64,000 nucleotides of DNA from an uncultured Porphyromonadaceae bacterium (GTDB lineage Bacteria > Bacteroidota > Bacteroidia > Bacteroidales > Muribaculaceae). Position 1 is the first letter of the stretch. Each line of letters begins with the position of its first letter. The stretch lies in contig CAMNRO010000006.1 of the NCBI GenBank assembly GCA_946553045.1, positions 1 through 64,000 on the forward strand, in the 5' to 3' direction. The notes under the pieces were generated by a model. The model saw nothing but the letters and a program-made list of their open reading frames with translations, had not been told where the DNA came from and did no database searches. The position numbers and the translations under genes were made by a program. Below, in pieces: positions 44,233-52,024 of this stretch.

Positions 44233-45783
44233 TTGATACGATGGTTTATATTTCTTCTGATTGTGGTTTCGGCGCCTGCTCTGGGTGCCCGCAATTCCAT
44301 TGTCGATATTGACCCTTATATCTTCGGAGACTCGCTTCTGTTGTCGAGAAATGTACGTGTCGTAGATAGTCTGAAAGCAATCAGAAACAAGACCGTTCCA
44401 TCGGTCAGCAGCGTAATGGCGGCGCAGGAGCTTGGCGATTATTTTCTTGAGCATTATACTGATTCCGCGTTTATTTACTGGAATATGGCGAGAGATGAGG
44501 CTACAGCGCTTGGTCTCGACCGCGAAGCCATGATGCTACGTATGAAAATTGATGGCTACATGCCCTTTATCGGTATGGGAGCCGAGGGCTTCACTGATTT
44601 TACGAAAATAGACAAAACCGATTTCGACAGCGAACTCAAGCGTGCTTATTTTCTGGCCTCATGTGAATTGCATTATAATCTTGCCATTAAATATCCCGAT
44701 TCACACCAAAAGAACCGCAATATTGGCAAGACCGTAGAGGCTATCGATTCTCTCATGCTATATTATAGTCCTGATGTTCCTGTTTATCGTTATTTATATG
44801 CTTTCAGGAGCCTTTTGACTGGAAATAAATCTATTGCGGCGGCAACGCTGGCTGAATTGTTGCCGGAACTTAGAAATCGACCTGCTCTATATACACGTGC
44901 TTCTCAGATACTTGCTGAGTTTTATCAAAGCAATCCCAACCGTCGCGACGATTATATGAATTATCTGATAGGTGCGACATTGGCGAGTCTTAGGCATGGT
45001 GTCATTCGTCCGTTGCTTATGGCCCGGCTGGGTCGTGAACTATATCTCGACGGCGACCGTAAGCGCGGCGCACGATGTATATATCTTGCATTCAGTGCAA
45101 ATGATGCGGAAAGAGGTATATATCAGCTTAGTAATACAAGCGAATACGCTTCCATGCTTGCAGGCAGCAACAACGATTCCCTTATTGTGCGCAATATAGT
45201 TTCGGCTGCGGCTTTTCTGGTTATTGCAACTCTTGCCATATTGCTGATTGTAAGTCTGCGCAATGCCAAGCGTCAGGAAATTCTGATGACAGAACGTATA
45301 AACGATGCCGAGGAACGTCTGAAACAGTTGCGCTCTGACAGGCGAACATATCTTTCTCTTGCCTTTTCTACATTGGAAGGTCTTAAGGAGTTCAATCGGT
45401 ATGCCCACCGTAAACTGACTGCGGGTCAGGCAAAAGATTTGTTCAAGGACCTCGAATCCGGTAGCTTTGTGCAGACTCAGGCCGATAGATTCTTTGAGGA
45501 TTTTGACGCCATGTTCCTTAAATCCGAGCCTCATTTCCTCGATAGCCTGAACTCATTGTTGCGTCCGGACCAGAAACTCGAGCTAATGCCCGGAAATAGA
45601 TTGTCGCCCGAACTTCGCATAGCGGCATTGATGAGTCTTGGCATAAGCGACAGCTCTCGTATCGCAGCAGTTCTCGGACTTTCTCTGAACACTGTATATA
45701 CTTACCGCAACAGACTTAAAGGACGAGCATCAGACCGTGCGGAATTTGAGAATCAGCTTATGAAAATCTCAGATAACGCTTAG
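44233..45783 (+). CDS. DUF6377 membrane regulator, copy 2
   Basis: The product is 516 aa. The layout repeats copy 1: signal (MIRWFIFLLIVVSAPALG), about 290 residues of TPR-like helices, a membrane helix at about 321-341 (AAAFLVIATLAILLIVSL), coiled coil and DUF6377 end with an HTH-like segment (LGISDSSRIAAVLGLSLNTVYTYRNRLKGR). The last 45 residues align almost position by position with copy 1, and the membrane helix falls at the same residue number, so the two are paralogues; the sensor halves have diverged. The start is a TTG at 44233: an in-frame stop at 44209 and the absence of an in-frame ATG leave no alternative with a signal peptide. It has its own strong promoter. Confidence 0.72.
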   Translation: MIRWFIFLLIVVSAPALGARNSIVDIDPYIFGDSLLLSRNVRVVDSLKAIRNKTVPSVSSVMAAQELGDYFLEHYTDSAFIYWNMARDEATALGLDREAMMLRMKIDGYMPFIGMGAEGFTDFTKIDKTDFDSELKRAYFLASCELHYNLAIKYPDSHQKNRNIGKTVEAIDSLMLYYSPDVPVYRYLYAFRSLLTGNKSIAAATLAELLPELRNRPALYTRASQILAEFYQSNPNRRDDYMNYLIGATLASLRHGVIRPLLMARLGRELYLDGDRKRGARCIYLAFSANDAERGIYQLSNTSEYASMLAGSNNDSLIVRNIVSAAAFLVIATLAILLIVSLRNAKRQEILMTERINDAEERLKQLRSDRRTYLSLAFSTLEGLKEFNRYAHRKLTAGQAKDLFKDLESGSFVQTQADRFFEDFDAMFLKSEPHFLDSLNSLLRPDQKLELMPGNRLSPELRIAALMSLGISDSSRIAAVLGLSLNTVYTYRNRLKGRASDRAEFENQLMKISDNA

Positions 45784-45911
45784 AAGAGCATTTATATTTA
45801 TACATTAGCGCTATTTTGTATCTATTTGGATTGCAATATAATATAATTTAACCATCGCTGTATTTATTTATATTGCATTTATAATAATACGAAAACTGCT
45901 TGCTTTCGTCA

Positions 45912-45919
45912 TAACTTTG
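45912..45919 (+). promoter_or_regulatory. Possible orphan -7 element after the second DUF6377 gene
   Basis: TAACTTTG matches TAnnTTTG, but no -33 element is seen at the right distance. The next feature is the terminator at 46028, with no ORF between. Confidence 0.4.
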
Positions 45920-46027
45920 CATTGTAAATAAATTTGGTCTAAGATTCAAAGGTTGAATTAAGAACTTAGGAAAAGATTTTTATAGGATAAGAAAAATGGT
46001 TTTAGGTATTTAGTGTTAGAATCACTA

Positions 46028-46063
46028 CTGAAAAAGGCGACTCGTGAGGGCCGCCTTTTCAGT
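46028..46063. terminator. Terminator between the second DUF6377 gene and the DUF115 gene
   Basis: CTGAAAAA-GGCG pairs with CGCCTTTTCAG (one bulged A) around an ACTCGTGAGGGC loop. The gene on the other strand ends at 46066, so it may work in both directions. Confidence 0.8.
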
Positions 46064-46065
46064 TC

Positions 46066-46890
46066 TCATTGGAGTTTTCGTCGCGGGAATGCATCGATGA
46101 AACTCCCCGGAGTGCAATTATAGATTTTAACCCCCCTCTTATCGGCATAAGCCCTTATGTCGATGTAGCTTTTGAATGCGACTGCAAAACTTTCTACAAT
46201 CTGGTATAGATTATAGCCGCGGTATTCATGGCGCACGCGGGCTTTTTCTTCGGCATTGTCGGAATAGAAGTGTTCCTGTATTGATACAACTTCGTTATCT
46301 TCAGCCACCGACAGAGTTTTCATCCAAGAATGGTCGGCCCCTACGATATCGATGGTCCTGAAACCGGCATGGATGGCAAGCATAATGGAGGGTATGAGCA
46401 CATTGCGCGGCCGCGGCATAGCCAGGCCATGTCTGAAAAGAAAATGATTCAGGCCCTCGAAACCGTCGGCGCCTACAGCGTTGAAACCTTCGACAGAGAC
46501 CGTCTGTGACCTGATGGCTTTACAAGCCTTTTTTCTCATTGAGGCCGGTACGTACAGCGTGCATGGCCAGTCGATGGATTCTAATTCACTCCAAAGCCGT
46601 TTCAGGTTGGAGTCTTCGGCATTGCTAAAAAAATATGGGTCGGCGAGAACATAGAACCTCGGCTTGATTTCGCGGAATACAGGAGCGTTTGCGGCAAAAT
46701 TAACAGCCATGGTCGGCAATTTTCGCAGAATATCGGAATTCGCCTCGATGGTGCCGTTAAGCGAAGGCCCGTTGCCCATGATTATTATTCTATCAGCATC
46801 GGGTATTGGACAAACAGTGCATTTGCGTGACTGCGAAGCTACTTTGGCAATGCTTTTTATGGAATTGAAAAATTTATCTGCGAAATTCAT
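46066..46890 (-). CDS. DUF115/MptE-like protein
   Basis: The product is 274 aa from the ATG at 46890, which overlaps the stop of the epimerase gene (ATGA). An ORF reading further upstream only follows the other gene in another frame. The core contains IIMGNGPSLNGTI, MAVNFAANAPVFREIKPRFYVLADPYFF, LIPSIMLAIHAGFRTIDIVGADHSW and EHFYSDN. This resembles the MptE-like/DUF115 family, which includes 6-hydroxymethylpterin diphosphokinases in archaea and Maf-type or surface-glycan glycosyltransferases in bacteria. With a sugar-epimerase-like partner, a glycan role is more likely than pterin synthesis (inference). No signal peptide is present. Confidence 0.7.
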   Translation of the reverse strand: MNFADKFFNSIKSIAKVASQSRKCTVCPIPDADRIIIMGNGPSLNGTIEANSDILRKLPTMAVNFAANAPVFREIKPRFYVLADPYFFSNAEDSNLKRLWSELESIDWPCTLYVPASMRKKACKAIRSQTVSVEGFNAVGADGFEGLNHFLFRHGLAMPRPRNVLIPSIMLAIHAGFRTIDIVGADHSWMKTLSVAEDNEVVSIQEHFYSDNAEEKARVRHEYRGYNLYQIVESFAVAFKSYIDIRAYADKRGVKIYNCTPGSFIDAFPRRKLQ

Positions 46891-47588
46891 AAGCTCGATT
46901 CGTCGTAGATGTGATTGCGTAGGTAGTGGGTCACAGCCGTCGGTCTGTAGTCTATCACACGGCATAGCGCGGAGCAGTCGAATGTCCGTTCTGTGGTGAA
47001 TTTGCGATAAAGCCGTTTCCCATAGAAAATACGGCCGAGCAACAACTGTCCTTTTGTGCTTAGCGTAGATACATGCTTGTCTTTCATGCGGAACGCAAGA
47101 CTATCGACAAAATCGCGAAAAGTGGGATTGTCGCCGTCGGTGATATTGAAGACACCTGTTGTTGTGGAAGATTCACATAGAGCCGCAACAGCACGGGCCA
47201 CATCAGTGGCATGGACCACGCTTACTCTTGCCTCATTGCCGGCAAAGTGCATGAGCGAACCTTTCCATATCCGTTCTGCGAGCTCCCGGGGCCAGCCCGA
47301 CATACCCGTGCCGACAACGTCGGCGCTTCTCAATATAATATAAGGCTTATCGGCTGCAGTGCACATTTTCGCGAATCGTTTTTCGTAGGTCGTCCATGGC
47401 GAATTGTGGTCTGTTTCAGCGTCTTCACCGATAAGATTTCCTTCCTGTTGCTGATAGATATCGACCGATGAAATCATTATGCAGCGGTCGGCCGTATCGG
47501 GCGCTTCAGAGAATACGGCGCCGTCGAGAGCCCTCTGAAGATAAGGCATTATAAAATCCCGTTCCGGGGCATATGCATATATATTCAT
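46887..47588 (-). CDS. NAD-dependent epimerase/dehydratase-like protein lacking the N-terminal glycine motif
   Basis: The product is 233 aa from the ATG at 47588 (MNIYAYAPERDF). Parts of the extended SDR fold are present: IMISSVDIYQ (active-site Ser strand), WTTYEKRFAKM in place of YxxxK, YIILRSADVVGTGM and VVHATDVARAVAALCES followed by GVFNITDGD. The usual GxxGxxG nucleotide-binding motif at the start is missing, and the chain is about 80 residues shorter than typical epimerases. The frame is open upstream but contains no plausible start and crosses the promoter, so the short form seems real. It is the first gene of a two-gene operon with the DUF115 protein. Confidence 0.7.
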   Translation of the reverse strand: MNIYAYAPERDFIMPYLQRALDGAVFSEAPDTADRCIMISSVDIYQQQEGNLIGEDAETDHNSPWTTYEKRFAKMCTAADKPYIILRSADVVGTGMSGWPRELAERIWKGSLMHFAGNEARVSVVHATDVARAVAALCESSTTTGVFNITDGDNPTFRDFVDSLAFRMKDKHVSTLSTKGQLLLGRIFYGKRLYRKFTTERTFDCSALCRVIDYRPTAVTHYLRNHIYDESSL

Positions 47589-47613
47589 AATTCCATTGAC
47601 ATGCTTTAGACTA

Positions 47614-47646
47614 CAAAAATACGAATAAGTCGAGAGCAATACCAAA
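47614..47646 (-). promoter_or_regulatory. Promoter of the epimerase-DUF115 operon
   Basis: CAAAAATA (47614-47621) is the complement of TATTTTTG, and CAAA at 47643-47646 that of a -33 TTTG, 21 bases apart. The -7 element lies 25 bases upstream of the ATG at 47588. Confidence 0.7.
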
Positions 47647-47707
47647 TTTATTTGGTTTTGCCGAGCGGCAGTAGTTTGAAAAACTATATTAATGAAGAAT
47701 ACAAACC

Positions 47708-47738
47708 TTGTGCTCTGATGAAAATTTTCGTATTTTTG
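47708..47738 (+). promoter_or_regulatory. Promoter of the Sel1-repeat gene
   Basis: TTG (47708-47710) and TATTTTTG (47731-47738) are 20 bases apart. The ATG follows at 47773. Confidence 0.75.
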
Positions 47739-47772
47739 TATCTTCAAATATACTCTTACATCTCCTTTCATT

Positions 47773-50700
47773 ATGGCGTTTTTTGATCGTTTCAGAGGCA
47801 AAAAGAAGTCTGAAAACATTCCTTCGGGAACAGCCGAGGGTATGGAAGAAGCAAACGAGGCATTAGGTAGCCTCGAAGCCTCAGAAGAGAAAAAGCCCGA
47901 GCCGCCTCGGCTGACCGACGTAGAGATACAGCATATCGCCGACGAGGCCCGTAGCCTTTTCATGCAGGGGCAATTTGATACCGCAAAGGAAAAAGCCGTT
48001 GAGGCGGCAGAATATGGCAATCCGACAGCTATGCATGTGCTTGGCTCTTGCCTGCTACGCGAAGCTACGACAGACTCTGTTTCCGCCGAGGCCGAAAAAT
48101 GGCTTCGCGCGAGTGCCGATGCCGGCTTTGAGCCCGCGATGCTCGACCTCGCCCTCGCCTATTCCCAGGGCAACGGTGTTTCTAAGAATTTAGAACTTGC
48201 AGCAGAGCTTTTTGACGCTGCTGTAAAGTCCGAATACAGTCCGGCATACTACCATCTTGGCTGTTGCTATGAATTCGGCGAAGGTGTCGGTTGTGATATC
48301 AACCGTGCAGTCGAACTATATCGTAAAGGAGCCGACGCAGGCGATAAATCGGCACAGTACTCCCTTGGCCTCTGCTATATGACAGGAAGCGGGGTCGAGG
48401 AAGATTACGACGAGGCCGCCCGCTTATTCAAGGCATCGGCAGACCAGGGTTTCGAAAGCGCACGCGAAAGCCTTGCAATGCTAGGACAGCTGCTGGAATC
48501 AGGTGTCGATACCGAAGAACTGATGGAATCCAAGCTTGCAGAGGCCGAGCAGTTCTTCGCCGACCATAACTACGACGCAGCGCGTCCTATAATCGAGGAA
48601 TGTGCTGAAGTGGGCATGCCCCGCGCCCAGACTATCATGGGCCATTTCTACAGCAAGGCCTTGGCCGGTTATCCCCGTAATTCGGCAAAGGCGCTCGAAT
48701 GGTACCGCCACGGTGCCGATGGCGGCGATATAGAGGCTATGTTCGGTGCCGCCACCATACTTGAGACCGACGGCAAGGATGCAGATGTGGCAGAAGCGGC
48801 TCGTTACTACGAGCATGCGGCTGCAGCAGGCAATACCGAGGCTGCATATCGCCTTGGCCGCATATATGAAAACGGTAGAGGAGTGGGCAAGGACGAACGC
48901 CGGGCGTTTACATGGTATATGGTCGCTGCCGAGGCCGGCGATGTTCTCTCGCAGAGGATTGTCGCCTCTATGTTTGAGACCGGCCGGGGTGCCGACGAAG
49001 ATATGGATCTCGCCCTCGAATGGTATGAAAAAGCGGCCAAGGGCGGCGACCTTGCTGCCCGGAAAGCCATTGAGCGTCTTAAAGCTCCCGGCGCCGGCGT
49101 TGCCCCTGCGGTTGAGCGCCGCGATGCCGAGTCGGAGAATATCACGCCGGAGCAGGCCGTTCACCTGGTGACTCTTTCAAACAATTACTACGACGAAGGC
49201 AGCTACGACGAGGCTGTCGCGATTGACCGCCGCCTTGCCGCCGCCGGAAACCATCGTGGCATCAACGCTCTTGGCTGGGATTATTATAATGGACATGGGG
49301 TACCTCGCGATCTTGCAAAGGCATTCGATTTGTTCCTTCGTGCAGCGGAGGCCGGAGAACCCCGTGCGATGGTCAATCTGGGCTTTTGCTATCAGGACGG
49401 CGACGGTGTCGTAAAGAACGAAGCCGAAGCCCTGCGCTGGTTCCGTCGTGCGGCAGATGCCGGTTGGTATAACGGATATCTCAACCTCGGCATTGCCTAT
49501 AGCCGGGGGATAGGCGTAGACACCGATATGCCCGAGGCTATCAGGAATTGGGAAAAAGCTGCCGAACTTGGCTCTGCGGCCGCTTATGCGTGTCTGGGAT
49601 ATGCCTATGAGAATGAATTGGACGATTATATAAAGGCTTTCGAATATTACCATAAAGGCGCCTCGATTGGCTCGGGAGTGGCGGCTTACAACCTTGGTGT
49701 CTTTCTTGAAGATGGCAAGGGCTGTGAGGCTGACCGCGATAGAGCCATCTATTTTTACCGTCTTGCGGTGCAGGGCGGAATCGAAGAGGCACGCGAAGCC
49801 CTTGAGCGGCTCGATGTATGTGTTCGTCTTACCGACGAGGAGCGCGAGGCGGCAACATCGCTCTGCAAAGCCACATACGACGAAGACCGCGACCGAGCCC
49901 TCGAGCAGGCTCTTCTGCCTGCCTCCATGAATGACCCATGGGCAGCCGAAATAGTGGCGCTAAGCCTTACTTTCGGTTCTTTCAAAGACGAACGTTATGC
50001 CGCCAGAATGTTCCGAATTGCCGCCAAAGGAGGTCTGAGAGCCAGTCAGGACAATCTTGGCTGGTGTTATGAAAAAGGTCTCGGTGTTGATATTGACCCG
50101 ATTGAGGCGGCATACTGGTATCGCAAAGGTGCCGAAAACGGCAGTGTGCACGCTATGTCGTGCTATGCATGGTGTCTCTCCAATGGTTTTGGGTGCGACA
50201 TCAACTTTGCAGAAGCCATGAACTGGTATCGCCGTGCCGGCGAGGAGGGTGATCCACGAGCCTTCTATAATCTTGGAGTGATGTACGAGCGTGGACAGGG
50301 CTCCCCGGTAGACTATGACGAGGCCCGACGCCTGTATCGCAAGGCTGCCGAGATGGATTATGAAGGAGCCGAACAGGCCATCAGGAATATCGAGGGAAAG
50401 GTTAACCCCGTCAGGGGCTCTGACGAGGCGCTCGCTCATGAGGCCGACAGCCTCTATGACGAAGGCCGCTACGACGAAGCTTTCGCGAAGGCTCGCCAGC
50501 CGGCCGATAACGGCAATCCTATCGCAGCCCAGGTGCTCGCGCTCTGCTATGAGTTCGGCCGAGGTACGGCAAAAGACATGACTCAGGCCGTGAAATACTA
50601 TCAGATAGCCGCCGAGGCCGGATTTGCCACGTCGATGCTGAATCTCGGTGTGGCCTACCAGTATGGCGAAGGCGGACTCTCGATTGACCTCAGAAAAGCT

Positions 50701-52014
50701 GTCGAGCTCTATCGTAAGGCCGCTGAGAAAGGCGACCGCCTTGCCCAGTGCAACCTCGGCTACTGCTATGAGCAGGGCGACGGTGTTGCAAAAGATTTGA
50801 CCCAGGCTGCCTACTGGTATCGCAAGAGTGCCGACCAGGGCTGGAGTCGTGCCCAGGCTTATCTCGGCGAATGCTATGAAAAAGGCTGGGGTGTGACAGA
50901 AAATCATAAAACAGCGCTCGACCTTTATTTCAAAGCTGCTGCAAACGGCCATCCCTACGGTCAGATGCGTCTGGCCCGATGCTACGATTTCGGAATTGGA
51001 ATCGGCAAAAATGTAGACGAGGCTCTCCGATGGTACACCAAAGCCGCCGATGGAGGCAATGAATTTGCCCGAAGCCGCCTTGCCGAAATAAAGGCCGATT
51101 TGTCGTCTGCCTTTCCACCCGAGATAATCGAACAAGGCCGAAAAGCCGATGAGGCCTACGGTGCCGGACGATACGACGAAGCATTCAGCCTTGCCCGTAA
51201 ACCGGCCGAAGCCGGAGAACCGCGCGGTTGCGAAGTGCTTGCCCTATGCTATGATTTCGGCAACGGTACGGAGCCCGACATGGTTCAGGCTGTGCGCTTC
51301 TATAAAATTTCCGCTGCCGCCGGCCTGTCGGCTTCCCAGCTAAACCTCGGTGTGGCTTATGAAAACGGCGAAGGCGGTCTTGCCTGCGACTATCAGAAAG
51401 CTGTCGAATTGTATCGCGCCGCTGCAGACCAGGGTCACCGCATTGCCCAGTGCAATCTCGGCTGGTGCTATGAAAAAGGTCTTGGAGTAGAAAAAGACAT
51501 GGAAATGGCGGCGCATTGGTACAAGAAAAGCGCCGAAAAAGGCTGGCCGAGAGCTCAGCTGAATCTTGGGGTTGCATACGAGTTCGGCAATGGTGTCACG
51601 CAGGATATAGCCAGAGCCGTCGACCTCTACCGCGCCGCTGCCGAGCAGGGCAACCGCATTGCCCAGTGCAATCTTGGCTATTGCTACGAAAGCGGCAAAG
51701 GAGTTGACCAGGATATGAGCCTTGCCGCCGAGTGGTACCGTAAAAGTGCCGATCAGGAGTGGCCCCGGGCCCAGGCTTATCTCGGCGAACTCTATGAAAA
51801 AGGCAACGGGGTGCCCCTTGATTTAGAGCAGGCCCTGAAATTGTATCAAATGTCCGCAGAAAGCAACTATGCTTATGCTCAGTGCCAGCTCGGACGATGC
51901 TATGAAAACGGTATCGGGGTGCGGCGAGACATCAGCCTGGCTCGCGAATGGTATAAGAAAGCGGCTGACAACGGCAACGACTATGCAAAAAAACGACTAC
52001 AGGAACTAAAATAA
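47773..52014 (+). CDS. Giant Sel1-like repeat protein built of six modules
   Basis: The product is 1413 aa with no signal peptide or membrane helix, so it is probably cytoplasmic. After a short charged head (MAFFDRFRGKKKS) it consists of about 30 Sel1 repeats of 36 residues with the pattern A..LG..Y..G.GV..D...A..WY.KAA. The chain is divided into six modules, each opened by a non-Sel1 header such as LYDEGRYDEAFAKAR at about residues 57, 257, 468, 697, 890 and 1124. The last two modules are very similar, a recent internal duplication. Sel1 proteins are scaffolds for protein complexes in signalling and protein degradation. It is 10 bp upstream of the tricorn-like protease, probably in one operon, which suggests a link with protein quality control (inference). 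Confidence 0.88.
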   Translation: MAFFDRFRGKKKSENIPSGTAEGMEEANEALGSLEASEEKKPEPPRLTDVEIQHIADEARSLFMQGQFDTAKEKAVEAAEYGNPTAMHVLGSCLLREATTDSVSAEAEKWLRASADAGFEPAMLDLALAYSQGNGVSKNLELAAELFDAAVKSEYSPAYYHLGCCYEFGEGVGCDINRAVELYRKGADAGDKSAQYSLGLCYMTGSGVEEDYDEAARLFKASADQGFESARESLAMLGQLLESGVDTEELMESKLAEAEQFFADHNYDAARPIIEECAEVGMPRAQTIMGHFYSKALAGYPRNSAKALEWYRHGADGGDIEAMFGAATILETDGKDADVAEAARYYEHAAAAGNTEAAYRLGRIYENGRGVGKDERRAFTWYMVAAEAGDVLSQRIVASMFETGRGADEDMDLALEWYEKAAKGGDLAARKAIERLKAPGAGVAPAVERRDAESENITPEQAVHLVTLSNNYYDEGSYDEAVAIDRRLAAAGNHRGINALGWDYYNGHGVPRDLAKAFDLFLRAAEAGEPRAMVNLGFCYQDGDGVVKNEAEALRWFRRAADAGWYNGYLNLGIAYSRGIGVDTDMPEAIRNWEKAAELGSAAAYACLGYAYENELDDYIKAFEYYHKGASIGSGVAAYNLGVFLEDGKGCEADRDRAIYFYRLAVQGGIEEAREALERLDVCVRLTDEEREAATSLCKATYDEDRDRALEQALLPASMNDPWAAEIVALSLTFGSFKDERYAARMFRIAAKGGLRASQDNLGWCYEKGLGVDIDPIEAAYWYRKGAENGSVHAMSCYAWCLSNGFGCDINFAEAMNWYRRAGEEGDPRAFYNLGVMYERGQGSPVDYDEARRLYRKAAEMDYEGAEQAIRNIEGKVNPVRGSDEALAHEADSLYDEGRYDEAFAKARQPADNGNPIAAQVLALCYEFGRGTAKDMTQAVKYYQIAAEAGFATSMLNLGVAYQYGEGGLSIDLRKAVELYRKAAEKGDRLAQCNLGYCYEQGDGVAKDLTQAAYWYRKSADQGWSRAQAYLGECYEKGWGVTENHKTALDLYFKAAANGHPYGQMRLARCYDFGIGIGKNVDEALRWYTKAADGGNEFARSRLAEIKADLSSAFPPEIIEQGRKADEAYGAGRYDEAFSLARKPAEAGEPRGCEVLALCYDFGNGTEPDMVQAVRFYKISAAAGLSASQLNLGVAYENGEGGLACDYQKAVELYRAAADQGHRIAQCNLGWCYEKGLGVEKDMEMAAHWYKKSAEKGWPRAQLNLGVAYEFGNGVTQDIARAVDLYRAAAEQGNRIAQCNLGYCYESGKGVDQDMSLAAEWYRKSADQEWPRAQAYLGELYEKGNGVPLDLEQALKLYQMSAESNYAYAQCQLGRCYENGIGVRRDISLAREWYKKAADNGNDYAKKRLQELK

Positions 52015-52024
52015 ACTATCATAT

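Noticed and set aside
50440-52000. Tandem DNA repeats that might be a CRISPR array or satellite
   Set aside because: The repetition is in coding sequence and follows the 36-residue Sel1 period with variable codons.
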